From CAYVDH01 sp964450355 (GTDB lineage: Bacteria; Bacteroidota; Bacteroidia; NS11-12g; UBA955): 21,062 nucleotides of DNA. This document shows, one piece after another, positions 1 to 7,241 of this stretch. The notes beneath the pieces were generated by a model. The model was not told the DNA's origin, did no database searches, and saw nothing but the letters and a program-made list of their open reading frames with translations. Within the stretch, counting starts at the first letter, position 1; the number at the start of each line of letters is the position of its first letter. The translations under genes and the position numbers were made by a program. Where the stretch lies: NCBI GenBank assembly GCA_964450355.1, contig CAYVDH010000042.1:1-21062 (forward strand), given 5' to 3'.

Positions 1-19
1 AGGATTTTAGAACTCAAAT

Positions 20-121
20 TTAAACCTTTTTTTCTAATGCGTAATCTGGGTTTAACTCAAAATATGTCTTGACTCCTGCTGGCAATACTAGATCTAATAA
101 TATATCAAATGATTCATGCAT
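20..121 (-). pseudogene. Possible N-terminal remnant of an ISAon1-type transposase
   Basis: A 33-codon frame on the minus strand starts MHESFDILLDLVLP and continues AGVKTYFELN before a stop. The pattern of a short helix, then a Leu-Pro-x-Gly turn, then a Tyr-Phe-Glu stretch, resembles from memory the first residues of the N-terminal protein of ISAon1-type two-ORF transposases, common in Bacteroidota. That protein is normally roughly 100 residues, so this would be only its beginning. A run of seven A bases just before the stop could mark a frameshift. The resemblance is by eye only; a chance ORF or an intact small protein is possible. Confidence 0.3.
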
Positions 122-143
122 CTTTTTTGATGCAAATATCTAT

Positions 144-260
144 TTATTTTTCTCTACCCCACAACTTTTGTGCTTGATCCGGATAAGCCTTAGAAATTGG
201 GTTTCCCTTTAGATTGTACCAAGCAATAATTTTTGTCATAAAGTAATCCCTATGTTTCAT
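144..260 (-). CDS. Hypothetical 38-residue ORF, unrecognised
   Basis: A 38-codon minus-strand frame starts MKHRDYFMTK, with a second possible Met start at codon 8. It ends KLWGREK, 22 bases before the transposase-like frame at 20-121. Its composition (Trp, Tyr, Pro and Gly spread through the chain, charged C-terminus) looks more protein-like than random AT-rich DNA usually gives. I recognise no family and see no ribosome binding site. It could be a small real gene, a fragment of a decayed gene, or chance. Confidence 0.2.
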   Translation of the reverse strand: MKHRDYFMTKIIAWYNLKGNPISKAYPDQAQKLWGREK

Positions 261-334
261 TTTCTGGATATATTATTGCTACATTTTAAGCAAGTTCTAA
301 AGAAGAAACAGGTTAGGATTGGAAAGATAAGTCA

Positions 335-365
335 ATAAAAAAGCCCCTGATGAATCAGAGGCTTT
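335..365 (-). terminator. Intrinsic terminator after rplQ
   Basis: Read on the minus strand, AAAGCCTCTGA pairs with TCAGGGGCTTT around a TTCA loop. The stem has 11 base pairs, one of them G-U, and is followed directly by a run of T. It lies 25 bases past the rplQ stop codon. The hairpin and U-tract form a textbook Rho-independent terminator and probably end the whole 17-kb ribosomal transcript. Confidence 0.9.
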
Positions 366-389
366 AGAATAGTATTTCGAATAATAATT

Positions 390-887
390 TTACTCTTGTT
401 TTTCAGTATTAGTTGAAGTTGTATCTTCAGCTTTAGTTTCAACTGCAGCTGTAGTTTCTTTTTTGGTTTTACCTCTACGAGTTTTTCCTTTTGCTGCTTT
501 ATCTTTTTTACCAAATGAAGGAGTAAATTCATTAAAATCTACCAATTCAATCATAGCCATTTCAGAGTTATCACCTGCTCTAGTACCTATTTTAAGTATT
601 CTTGTGTAACCACCTGGTCTGCTAGCTACTTTTTCGGCCACAGTTCCAAACAATTCTATGATAGAATCTTTGTCTCTTAGGTAAGAGAAAACAGTTCTTC
701 TAGAGTGCATGGTATCATTTTTTGATTTAGTAATAAGTGGCTCAACATATCCTCTTAAAGCTTTAGCTTTGGCAAGGGTTGTTGTGATTCTTTTGTGTTT
801 TATTAGGGAAATACTCATGTTAGCCATCAAAGCTTTTCTATGAGATGCAGTTCTACCTAATTTATTGACTTTATTTCCGTGTCTCAT
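390..887 (-). CDS. rplQ: 50S ribosomal protein L17 with charged C-terminal tail
   Basis: L17 is a large-subunit protein near the polypeptide exit tunnel. The 165-residue product opens with the family signature MRHGNKVNKLGRTASHRKAL, and the conserved core runs to about residue 120. Residues 121-165 are a low-complexity tail, first Lys/Arg-rich (KGKTRRGKTKK), then rich in Thr, Glu and Ala, ending NTEKQE. E. coli L17 has about 127 residues, so the tail is an addition, of a kind I recall from other Bacteroidota. It is the last gene of the run, 13 bases after rpoA and just ahead of the terminator. Confidence 0.96.
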   Translation of the reverse strand: MRHGNKVNKLGRTASHRKALMANMSISLIKHKRITTTLAKAKALRGYVEPLITKSKNDTMHSRRTVFSYLRDKDSIIELFGTVAEKVASRPGGYTRILKIGTRAGDNSEMAMIELVDFNEFTPSFGKKDKAAKGKTRRGKTKKETTAAVETKAEDTTSTNTEKQE

Positions 888-900
888 TCTCTTTTAAATA

Positions 901-1893
901 TTAATCTTCGTTTAAATTGTATTTTGCTACGTCCATTCCAAAGTTTAAGCCTTTATCTTTAACAAACTCTTCAAGTTCAGACAAAGATTTTTTACCAAAA
1001 TTTCTAAATTTCAATAAATCATCGATATCAAAACTTACAAGTTCACCCAAAGTTCTAATTTCAGCGGCTTTCAAGCAATTGTATGCTCTTACTGATAAAT
1101 CTAAATCAGCTAAATTTGTTTTAAGAATTTTTCTCATGTGTAAGAAATTTTCATCTACTTCTTGAGCTGGTTTTTTCACTTGGCTATCCAACAATATATT
1201 TTCATCACTAAATAATATAAAGTGTTGAATTAAAATATTTGAAGCTTCTTTCAGAGCATTTTCTGGGTGGATAGAGCCATCAGTGTGTAATTCAATAATT
1301 AGCTTCTCATAGTCAGTTTTTTGTTCAACCCTAAAATCTTCTACAGAATATTTAACATTTTTAATTGGGGTAAATATAGCATCAATAGGTATTAAGCCAA
1401 TTGGGGGATCTTTAGGTTTATTTTCTTCAGCTGGTACATATCCACGACCTTTATCAATGGTAATTTCCATTTCCATGTTAACAAATGGCTCCATGTTACA
1501 AATCACTTGTTCAGGATTTAACACTTCAAATATGTTAGTAAAATTAGATATATCCCCAGCGGTGAATACTTCTTTACCTTTGATGTTAATGAAGATTTTT
1601 TCGTGATCATCGCCTTTTGCTAATTTTTTCAAACGAACTTGTTTCAAATTAAGGACGATTTCAGTTACGTCTTCAACTACACCTTTGATAGTTGAAAACT
1701 CATGCTCAACACCTTGAATTTTAAGTGAAGTGATGGCATAACCTTCTAATGAAGACAATAAAATTCTGCGTAAAGAGTTTCCTATGGTGATACCATATCC
1801 TTTTTCTAAAGGACTAAATTCAAACAGACCATAAAAGTCTGTATCCTTGTGCATGATTACTCTTTCAGGTTTTTGGAATGCTAAAATTGGCAT
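901..1893 (-). CDS. rpoA: DNA-directed RNA polymerase subunit alpha
   Basis: The alpha subunit dimerises to start assembly of RNA polymerase, and its C-terminal domain contacts upstream promoter DNA and activators. The 330-residue product has the usual length. The N-terminal domain (about 1-235) carries the assembly motif GNSLRRILLSSLEGYAIT (38-55) and IDAIFTPIKNVKYSVE (170-185). The C-terminal domain (about 258-320) holds the helix-hairpin-helix segment LDLSVRAYNCLKAAEIRTLG. The position between rpsD and rplQ is the standard alpha-operon order. The start MPILAFQKP fits Bacteroidota homologues. Confidence 0.98.
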   Translation of the reverse strand: MPILAFQKPERVIMHKDTDFYGLFEFSPLEKGYGITIGNSLRRILLSSLEGYAITSLKIQGVEHEFSTIKGVVEDVTEIVLNLKQVRLKKLAKGDDHEKIFINIKGKEVFTAGDISNFTNIFEVLNPEQVICNMEPFVNMEMEITIDKGRGYVPAEENKPKDPPIGLIPIDAIFTPIKNVKYSVEDFRVEQKTDYEKLIIELHTDGSIHPENALKEASNILIQHFILFSDENILLDSQVKKPAQEVDENFLHMRKILKTNLADLDLSVRAYNCLKAAEIRTLGELVSFDIDDLLKFRNFGKKSLSELEEFVKDKGLNFGMDVAKYNLNED

Positions 1894-1928
1894 TTTTTTA
1901 TAATTTGATTTTGTTAATAGTTTATTGA

Positions 1929-2534
1929 TTATTTTGAGTACAACTCTACTATCAATTGTACGTTGATGTTTTCTGGAATATCGGCTTTTTCTGGCAGTGC
2001 AACAAAAGTACCTGACATCTCTTTATCATTCCATTCAATCCAATTGAATTTTTTTCTTCCAGTACTTAATGAATTAGTAATTGCTTCCATTGATTTAGAT
2101 TTTTCACGAACAGAAACAACATCACCTGGTTTTAATTGGTATGAAGGGATGTTCATTACTTCATTGTTAATTAAAATGTGTTTATGAAGTACTAATTGTC
2201 TAGCAGCACTTCTTGTTGGAGCAATCCCCATTCTATAAACGGTATTATCTACTCTTGATTCAAGAAACTTCAACAAATTGTCACCTGTTACACCTCTTTT
2301 AGAAGCTGCAAGTGCAAATGTTTTAGCAAACTGACGTTCAAGTACGCCATAAGTGTATTTCGCTTTTTGTTTTTCAGCTAATTGAATTGCGTATTCAGAT
2401 TGTTTTGTTCTTCTTCTAGAATTACCGTGCATTCCTGGACCGTAGTTTTTTCTTTCTAAAACTTTATCTGGGCCAAAGATTGGTTCTTTGAATCTACGAG
2501 CTATTTTGGTTTTAGGACCTATATATCTTGCCAT
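1929..2534 (-). CDS. rpsD: 30S ribosomal protein S4
   Basis: S4 is a primary 16S rRNA binder at the mRNA entry site and affects decoding accuracy; in E. coli it also represses the alpha operon, which I cannot test here. The 201-residue product starts MARYIGPKTKIARR and has the S4 RNA-binding fold at about residues 95-160 (LESRVDNTVYRMG, then LKPGDVVSVREKS). The N-terminus has no cysteine cluster, so it is the zinc-free form. It ends VNVQLIVELYSK, a typical C-terminus. It lies 32 bases after rpsK and 35 before rpoA, among the wider gaps of the run. Confidence 0.97.
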   Translation of the reverse strand: MARYIGPKTKIARRFKEPIFGPDKVLERKNYGPGMHGNSRRRTKQSEYAIQLAEKQKAKYTYGVLERQFAKTFALAASKRGVTGDNLLKFLESRVDNTVYRMGIAPTRSAARQLVLHKHILINNEVMNIPSYQLKPGDVVSVREKSKSMEAITNSLSTGRKKFNWIEWNDKEMSGTFVALPEKADIPENINVQLIVELYSK

Positions 2535-2566
2535 TATCTATTGTCTTAATTTGTATTTTTAAATGA

Positions 2567-2947
2567 TTATATTCTTCTTCTTTTAGGTGGGCGACATCCG
2601 TTGTGAGGTAGTGGAGTGTTGTCATTGATAGACATAACTTCTAATCCAATGGCTGCTAAATTTCTAATAGCGGAATCTCTTCCAGAACCAGGACCTTTAA
2701 CAAAAACATCCACTTTTCTCAATCCTAAATCAAAGGCTACTTTACCACAATCTTGACTAGCTAATTGAGCTGCGTAAGGAGTGTTCTTTTTAGACCCTTT
2801 GAATCCCATTTTACCAGCAGATGACCAAGATATAACTTCGCCATTAGCATTTGTAACAGACACAATGATGTTATTGAAAGATGCTTTAATATGCACCTGA
2901 CCTATTGGGTCTACTTTTACTTTCTTTTTATTTTTAGGTGTACTCAT
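2567..2947 (-). CDS. rpsK: 30S ribosomal protein S11
   Basis: S11 sits on the 30S platform beside the E-site mRNA path. The 126-residue product has the family landmarks: GQVHIKASFNNIIVSVTN near the N-terminus, VKGPGSGRDSAIRNLAA in the middle and PHNGCRPPKRRRI at the C-terminus. The Asn-Gly in PHNGCR corresponds to the isoaspartate site known in E. coli S11. The lysine-rich leader (residues 2-12) is longer than the core needs but ordinary. It follows rpsM by 3 bases, implying tight co-translation. Confidence 0.98.
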   Translation of the reverse strand: MSTPKNKKKVKVDPIGQVHIKASFNNIIVSVTNANGEVISWSSAGKMGFKGSKKNTPYAAQLASQDCGKVAFDLGLRKVDVFVKGPGSGRDSAIRNLAAIGLEVMSINDNTPLPHNGCRPPKRRRI

Positions 2948-2950
2948 TAA

Positions 2951-3328
2951 TTATTTAGTAACTTTTTTCTTGTTAGCAACAGTTTTACGTTTTCCTTTTC
3001 TTGTTCTAGCATTGTTTTTAGTTGATTGACCTCTAAGTGGTAACCCTTTTCTGTGTCTGGTACCTCTGTAGCATCCAATGTCCATCAAACGTTTGATGTT
3101 TAGTTGAATTTCAGAACGAAGTTCTCCCTCAGTTTTTTTCAAATTAGCGATGATGTTTCTAATTGAAGTTAATTCATCATCATTCCACTCTCCCACTTTT
3201 TTATCGTGGTCGATGTTTGCTGTTGTTAAAATGTGAGAAGACATGCTTCTTCCAATTCCAAAGACGTAGGTTAATCCTATAACGCCTCTTTTGTTTTTTG
3301 GTAAATCTATACCTGCTATCCTTGCCAT
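2951..3328 (-). CDS. rpsM: 30S ribosomal protein S13
   Basis: S13 lies in the 30S head, contacts the P-site tRNA and forms bridges to L5. The 125-residue product begins MARIAGIDLPKNKRG and has the helix-two-turn-helix core with IGCYRGTRHRKGLPLRGQ at about 84-101. The basic tail NARTRKGKRKT reaches toward the P site. The usual Gly-Gln-Arg-Thr at this point reads Gly-Gln-Ser-Thr, with Ser at residue 102, a small departure. It follows rpmJ by 22 bases. Confidence 0.98.
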   Translation of the reverse strand: MARIAGIDLPKNKRGVIGLTYVFGIGRSMSSHILTTANIDHDKKVGEWNDDELTSIRNIIANLKKTEGELRSEIQLNIKRLMDIGCYRGTRHRKGLPLRGQSTKNNARTRKGKRKTVANKKKVTK

Positions 3329-3350
3329 TTATTGTTTATAAAATAATTGA

Positions 3351-3467
3351 TTATCCTTGTCTTTGTTTAAATTTAGGGTTCTTTTTGTTTATCACATAAA
3401 GTTTACCATTTCTCTTTACTAGTTTACAGTCTGCACTGCGTTTTTTTACTGAAGTTCTAACTTTCAT
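3351..3467 (-). CDS. rpmJ: 50S ribosomal protein L36, cysteine-poor form
   Basis: L36 is the smallest large-subunit protein and stabilises 23S rRNA near the L7/L12 stalk base. The 38 residues start MKVRTSVKKRSADCK and end with the hallmark FKQRQG, exactly the standard length. The classic zinc site of E. coli L36 is Cys11, Cys14, Cys27, His33. Here those positions are Ser11, Cys14, Asn27 and Phe33, so zinc binding is very unlikely. The gene is easy to miss because of its size; it sits 16 bases after infA and 22 before rpsM, its usual place. Confidence 0.95.
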   Translation of the reverse strand: MKVRTSVKKRSADCKLVKRNGKLYVINKKNPKFKQRQG

Positions 3468-3483
3468 AATTCTTCTTTATATT

Positions 3484-3702
3484 TTATTTGTAACGGTATG
3501 CTATTCTTCCTCTTGTTAAATCATAGGGACTCATTTCAACTTGAACCTTATCTCCTGGTAAAATTCTAATGTAATTCATTCTCATTTTACCCGAAATAGT
3601 CGCTATAATTTCGTGTCCATTTTCTAATTTCACTCTGAACATGGCATTAGACAAAGCCTCCTCAATGATTCCGTCTTGTTTTATTGAACTTTGTTTTGCC
3701 AT
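3484..3702 (-). CDS. infA: Translation initiation factor IF-1
   Basis: IF-1 binds the 30S A site during initiation and cooperates with IF-2 and IF-3. The 72-residue product has the family's usual length and is a single OB fold. Landmarks are MAKQSSIKQDGIIEEAL, FRVKLENGHEI and the conserved IRILPGDKVQVEMSPYDLTR, followed by GRIAYRYK. It follows secY after 41 bases, the widest gap in the run, where a possible promoter is seen. No map or adk gene lies between secY and infA. Confidence 0.97.
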   Translation of the reverse strand: MAKQSSIKQDGIIEEALSNAMFRVKLENGHEIIATISGKMRMNYIRILPGDKVQVEMSPYDLTRGRIAYRYK

Positions 3703-3716
3703 GGTTTTTGGGGGTG

Positions 3717-3748
3717 CGAAATTACGTATTTATTTTTAAATTATCAAA
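3717..3748 (-). promoter_or_regulatory. Possible internal Bacteroidota-type promoter before infA
   Basis: On the minus strand TTTG (3745-3748, touching the secY stop codon) is followed after 20 bases by TAATTTCG (3717-3724) and then GCACC. The Bacteroidota pattern is TTTG, about 19 bases, TAnnTTTG. The distal box matches at seven of eight positions and the spacing is one base long. The unusual G/C-rich stretch between this box and the infA start, and the 41-base gap, support a separate start for infA and the downstream genes, but the match is weaker than at rpsL. Confidence 0.35.
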
Positions 3749-5099
3749 CTGATTGTTGGTTTAATCCTGTTCTTCCTTTTATTCTTCCTGATTTCATTAG
3801 TCCATCGTAGTGTCTCATCAACAAATAACTTTCTATTTGTTGTAAAGTATCCAACACCACCCCTACCATGATTAACAAGGATGTTCCACCATAAAATTGT
3901 GCAAATGTTGGACTAATTCCAAATAACATCGCAAAGGCTGGTAAAATAGCTATCAATGCTAAAAACAAAGATCCTGGGAATGTAATTCTAGACATGATTT
4001 CATCTATGTAATCGCTAGTGCTTTTACCTGGTTTTACACCGGGAATAAATCCTCCATTTTTTTTCATGTCATCTGCCATTTGATTAGGATTAACCATGAT
4101 AGCAGTGTAAAAATATGTAAAAGCAATGATTAATACTGCAAAAACAAAATTGTACCAAAATGAGCTGTAATCACTTAATGATCTGATAAATGAACTATTA
4201 GTTTGCATGCTTTCTCCTATGAATGGTGGAATGAACATCAATGCTTGAGCAAAGATGATTGGCATAACTCCAGCAGCATTTACTTTTAATGGAATGTATT
4301 GTCTAGCACCTCCTAACATTCTGTTTCCTTCTACTCTTTTGGCATAATTAACAGATATTTTGCGAGTACCTTGAATCAATAAAATGGTGACTACAATAAC
4401 AGCTAACCAAAATACCAGTTCAACAACTAATAAAGGAATTCCACCTTTAGTAAATCTTTGGTCGATTTCAAAACCTAATGCTTCAGGTAATCTATCGATG
4501 ATACCTACCATGATGATAAGTGAAATACCGTTACCTAAACCTTTATCAGTAATTCTTTCGCCTAACCACATGGTGAACATAGTACCAGCAATTAAAACAA
4601 TAACGTTAACTATCATGAACCAAGTTTCGGTCATCAATGTTGGGTTAGTAACAAATAACAAAGCATTAGAATTGTTGTCTTTTGCAGTGATGTTGTATAA
4701 ATAACTAACAGCTTGAACAGCAGTAATTGCTATCGTTAGAATTCTGGTGTATTGATTGATTTTTCTTCTTCCATCTTCACCTTCTTTCTGCATTCTTTGG
4801 AAAGCAGGCACAGCAATGGTTAGTAATTGGATAACAATTGAAGCGGAAATGTAGGGCATGATACCTAGGGCAAAAATAGCTCCACGACCAAATGCTCCAC
4901 CAGCAAATATATTGATTAAACCCAACACACCTTCAGTTTGTTGTTTTAAACCTTCCATTAATTCAGTACCATCTATACCTGGTAAAATAATGAAAGTTCC
5001 AATTCTATAAATCAATAGAAACAACAAAGTGTTGAGAATTTTTCTTCTCAACTCTTCGATGCTCCAGATTTCTTTAATTTTTTGAATAAATTTTTTCAT
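3744..5099 (-). CDS. secY: Preprotein translocase subunit SecY
   Basis: SecY is the channel-forming subunit of the Sec translocon in the inner membrane, working with SecE, SecG, SecA and the ribosome. The 451-residue product has ten hydrophobic segments, from about residue 22 to 425. Landmarks are INIFAGGAFGRGAIFALGI at 62-80, DKGLGNGISLIIMVGI at 185-200 and the cytoplasmic C5 loop KKNGGFIPGVKPGKST at 346-361. The start ATG lies 7 bases after rplO. Its end overlaps the distal box of the putative infA promoter. Confidence 0.98.
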   Translation of the reverse strand: MKKFIQKIKEIWSIEELRRKILNTLLFLLIYRIGTFIILPGIDGTELMEGLKQQTEGVLGLINIFAGGAFGRGAIFALGIMPYISASIVIQLLTIAVPAFQRMQKEGEDGRRKINQYTRILTIAITAVQAVSYLYNITAKDNNSNALLFVTNPTLMTETWFMIVNVIVLIAGTMFTMWLGERITDKGLGNGISLIIMVGIIDRLPEALGFEIDQRFTKGGIPLLVVELVFWLAVIVVTILLIQGTRKISVNYAKRVEGNRMLGGARQYIPLKVNAAGVMPIIFAQALMFIPPFIGESMQTNSSFIRSLSDYSSFWYNFVFAVLIIAFTYFYTAIMVNPNQMADDMKKNGGFIPGVKPGKSTSDYIDEIMSRITFPGSLFLALIAILPAFAMLFGISPTFAQFYGGTSLLIMVGVVLDTLQQIESYLLMRHYDGLMKSGRIKGRTGLNQQSV

Positions 5100-5106
5100 T
5101 CAATAG

Positions 5107-5562
5107 TTATTTCTTGTTAATTACATTGGCTGATCCGCCTTTATCTTCAATTGCTTTTTTAGCTGTAGCAGTGAACCCATGAGCATGTACTTCAACTTTT
5201 GCTTTAAGTTCGCCTCTACCTAATATTTTATAAACTTCTCTTTTGCTTACTAAATGATTAGCTACTAAAGTTTCGTGATTAATTACAGTAAGGTTTTTGT
5301 TTTCAGCTAGTTGTTGAATAACATCCAAATTGATACCTGCATACTCAACTCTGTTGAAATTTTTAAACCCACCCTTAGGGATACGTCTTTGAAGTGGCAT
5401 TTGTCCGCCTTCAAAACCTTTTTTACGGGAATAACCGCTTCTACTTTGAGCACCTTTGTGTCCACGAGTTGATGTACCACCTCTTCCAGAACCAGTACCT
5501 CTACCTAATCTTTTTCCGTTTTTTATTGAACCTTTTGCAGGTTTTAATGAACTTAAATCCAT
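5107..5562 (-). CDS. rplO: 50S ribosomal protein L15
   Basis: L15 is a late-assembly protein that threads its extended N-terminus through 23S rRNA below the central protuberance. The 151-residue product shows the expected glycine- and arginine-rich N-terminal half (GRGTGSGRGGTSTRGHKGAQ, then GFEGGQMPLQRRIPKGGF) and a globular C-terminal half with GRGELKAKVEVHAHGFTATA. Length and order fit the family. One base separates it from rpmD and 7 from secY. Confidence 0.97.
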   Translation of the reverse strand: MDLSSLKPAKGSIKNGKRLGRGTGSGRGGTSTRGHKGAQSRSGYSRKKGFEGGQMPLQRRIPKGGFKNFNRVEYAGINLDVIQQLAENKNLTVINHETLVANHLVSKREVYKILGRGELKAKVEVHAHGFTATAKKAIEDKGGSANVINKK

Positions 5563-5563
5563 C

Positions 5564-5743
5564 TTAAATATTTTCTACTTTTATTAAATGATTAACTTTT
5601 CTTATGATACCAAGTATTTGTGGAGTTGCTTCAATTTCATTGTAGCTATTGATTTTTTTAAGACCAAGTGCTGCCATGTTTTTTTCTACTCTTTCGTTTT
5701 GACCAATTGTACTTTTTAATTTAGTCACTCTTATTTTAGCCAT
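5564..5743 (-). CDS. rpmD: 50S ribosomal protein L30
   Basis: L30 is a small protein on the solvent side of the large subunit near helix 38 and the 5S region. The frame gives 59 residues beginning MAKIRVTKLKSTIGQ, followed by the conserved ALGLKKINSYNE and TPQILGIIRKVNHLIKVE. That pattern and the 59-60 residue length are diagnostic of bacterial L30. The start ATG is 11 bases after the rpsE stop, and the TAA stop is one base before the rplO start. This small gene is easily missed by length cut-offs. Confidence 0.95.
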   Translation of the reverse strand: MAKIRVTKLKSTIGQNERVEKNMAALGLKKINSYNEIEATPQILGIIRKVNHLIKVENI

Positions 5744-5754
5744 GATTTATAATA

Positions 5755-6273
5755 TTATCCGTTAAATACTTTCTTTAAATTGATGTTTCTTTGTTTAGCA
5801 ATGGTGAATGGATCTCTTAAATTAACAAGAGCATCAATAGTTGCTTTTACCACGTTATGAGGGTTAGAAGAGCCTTTTGATTTTGCTAACACATTTTTTA
5901 CTCCAGCACTTTCAAGTACAGAACGCATTGCACCACCTGCAATTACTCCTGTTCCACTTGATGCTGGTTTGATGAATACAAATCCGCCACCAAATTTACC
6001 AATTTGTTCGTGAGGAATTGTTCCGTTTAAAATTGGCACTTTTACTAAACTTTTTTTAGCATCTTCAATGGCTTTAGTTATTGCATCGGTTACTTCACCT
6101 GCTTTTCCCAAACCATGACCAACTGTTCCGTTTCCGTCTCCTACTACAACTATAGCAGTAAAACTAAAAGTTCTACCTCCTTTAGTTACTTTAGCCACAC
6201 GGTTAATTGCTACTACTTTTTCAGATAGTTCTGTGTCTATTTGTCTGACGCGTTTTTGGTTGCTTAATGACAT
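5755..6273 (-). CDS. rpsE: 30S ribosomal protein S5
   Basis: S5 sits at the back of the 30S subunit with S4 and S8 and influences decoding fidelity and spectinomycin response. The 172-residue product has the double-stranded-RNA-binding-like N-domain (VVAINRVAKVTKGGRTFSFT, about 20-39) and the C-domain with GGAMRSVLESAGVKNVLAKS. The loop around NRVAKVTKGG, where spectinomycin-resistance changes map in E. coli, is uninterrupted. The order rplR, rpsE, rpmD is standard. Confidence 0.98.
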   Translation of the reverse strand: MSLSNQKRVRQIDTELSEKVVAINRVAKVTKGGRTFSFTAIVVVGDGNGTVGHGLGKAGEVTDAITKAIEDAKKSLVKVPILNGTIPHEQIGKFGGGFVFIKPASSGTGVIAGGAMRSVLESAGVKNVLAKSKGSSNPHNVVKATIDALVNLRDPFTIAKQRNINLKKVFNG

Positions 6274-6298
6274 TTTTATAATTTCTTAATGTTGTATT

Positions 6299-6652
6299 TT
6301 AAAATTGTAATCCTCCTTCACGAGCTGCTTCTGCTAAGCTCTTAACTCTTCCATGATATAAGAAACCATTTCTATCGAACACTACTTTTTCAATTCCGTT
6401 AGATTTTGCTTTTTCAGCAATTTTTTTACCAACGATGGTTGCTTTAGCGGTTTTAGTTTCTTTAAGTGAATTGATATCTTTTTCTAGAGAAGAAACAGCA
6501 CAAATTGTTTTGTTGTTTACATCAATAATTTGAGCATAAATTTCAGCATTGCTTCTGAAAACAACCAATCTTGGTCTTTCAGCAGATGATATAATAGCGC
6601 CTGAAACTCTTTTTTTAATTTTTTCTCTTCTATTGCTTTTTACGTTTCCCAT
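6299..6652 (-). CDS. rplR: 50S ribosomal protein L18
   Basis: L18 binds 5S rRNA and, with L5, anchors it in the central protuberance. The 117-residue product has a basic N-terminus (NRREKIKKRVSG), the strand ERPRLVVFRSNAEIYAQIID, and the C-terminal family signature VFDRNGFLYHGRVKSLAEA ending GGLQF. Length is exactly that of most bacterial L18 proteins. It lies 16 bases after rplF and 25 before rpsE. Confidence 0.98.
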   Translation of the reverse strand: MGNVKSNRREKIKKRVSGAIISSAERPRLVVFRSNAEIYAQIIDVNNKTICAVSSLEKDINSLKETKTAKATIVGKKIAEKAKSNGIEKVVFDRNGFLYHGRVKSLAEAAREGGLQF

Positions 6653-6668
6653 TTTATTTCTTTAATTC

Positions 6669-7223
6669 TTATTTTTTAGAGGCAGATTTACCAGCTTTCT
6701 TTCTTAATTGTTCACCTGAGAATTTAATACCTTTTCCTTTGTAAGGTTCAGGAGCTCTGAAGGATCTAATTTTAGCAGCAATCTGACCGATTAATTGTTT
6801 GTCAGCACTTTCTAAAATGATAGTAGGGTTTGATCCTTTTTCAGTTACAGTAGTTACTTTTACTTCTTTAGGTACTTCAAGCATGATTCTGTGTGAGTAT
6901 CCTAATGATAAGTCTAACATTTGACCTGCATTTGACGCTTTGTAACCAACACCTACTAATTCTTGTTTAGTAGAATGACCTTGGCTAACACCAATGACAT
7001 TGTTGTTAATTAGAGAGCGGTATAGACCATGAAGAGCTTTATTTTGTTTTTCATCATTTGGTCTTGCAATTGTCAATACACCATCGTTTATTTCAACTTT
7101 AAAATTTGAATTTATTGGTTGAGTAAGTTCCCCTTTAGGACCTTTAACAACGATGTTGTTATCATTAACTTTAATTTCTACACCTGCTGGTATTTTAATT
7201 GGTGCTTTTCCTATTCTTGACAT
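6669..7223 (-). CDS. rplF: 50S ribosomal protein L6
   Basis: L6 lies at the base of the L7/L12 stalk, near the sarcin-ricin loop and the factor-binding site. The 184-residue product starts MSRIGKAPIKIPAGVEI and has two related alpha/beta domains; the second ends with the signature PEPYKGKGIKFSGEQLRKKAG. A short lysine- and serine-rich end (KSASKK) follows. It follows rpsH by 18 bases. Confidence 0.98.
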   Translation of the reverse strand: MSRIGKAPIKIPAGVEIKVNDNNIVVKGPKGELTQPINSNFKVEINDGVLTIARPNDEKQNKALHGLYRSLINNNVIGVSQGHSTKQELVGVGYKASNAGQMLDLSLGYSHRIMLEVPKEVKVTTVTEKGSNPTIILESADKQLIGQIAAKIRSFRAPEPYKGKGIKFSGEQLRKKAGKSASKK

Positions 7224-7241
7224 GGTTTTATTTTGTTTTAA

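Larger units (their letters stand above)
1..334. other. Gene-poor stretch beyond the ribosomal operon
   Basis: This AT-rich stretch lies downstream of the rplQ terminator and holds no intact gene of convincing length on either strand. Its only coding-like content is two short minus-strand frames, at 144-260 and 20-121, described separately. A small perfect inverted repeat, TGCATC and GATGCA around a T6 spacer (117-134), covers the start of the second frame. No tRNA or other RNA gene was recognised. The left window edge cuts whatever continues further left. Confidence 0.6.

Noticed and set aside
4384..4704. A 106-codon plus-strand frame inside secY
   Set aside because: It is the complement of a well supported hydrophobic gene, has no recognisable domain, and lies fully within secY. 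Many similar plus-strand frames lie inside the ribosomal genes and were left out for the same reason.
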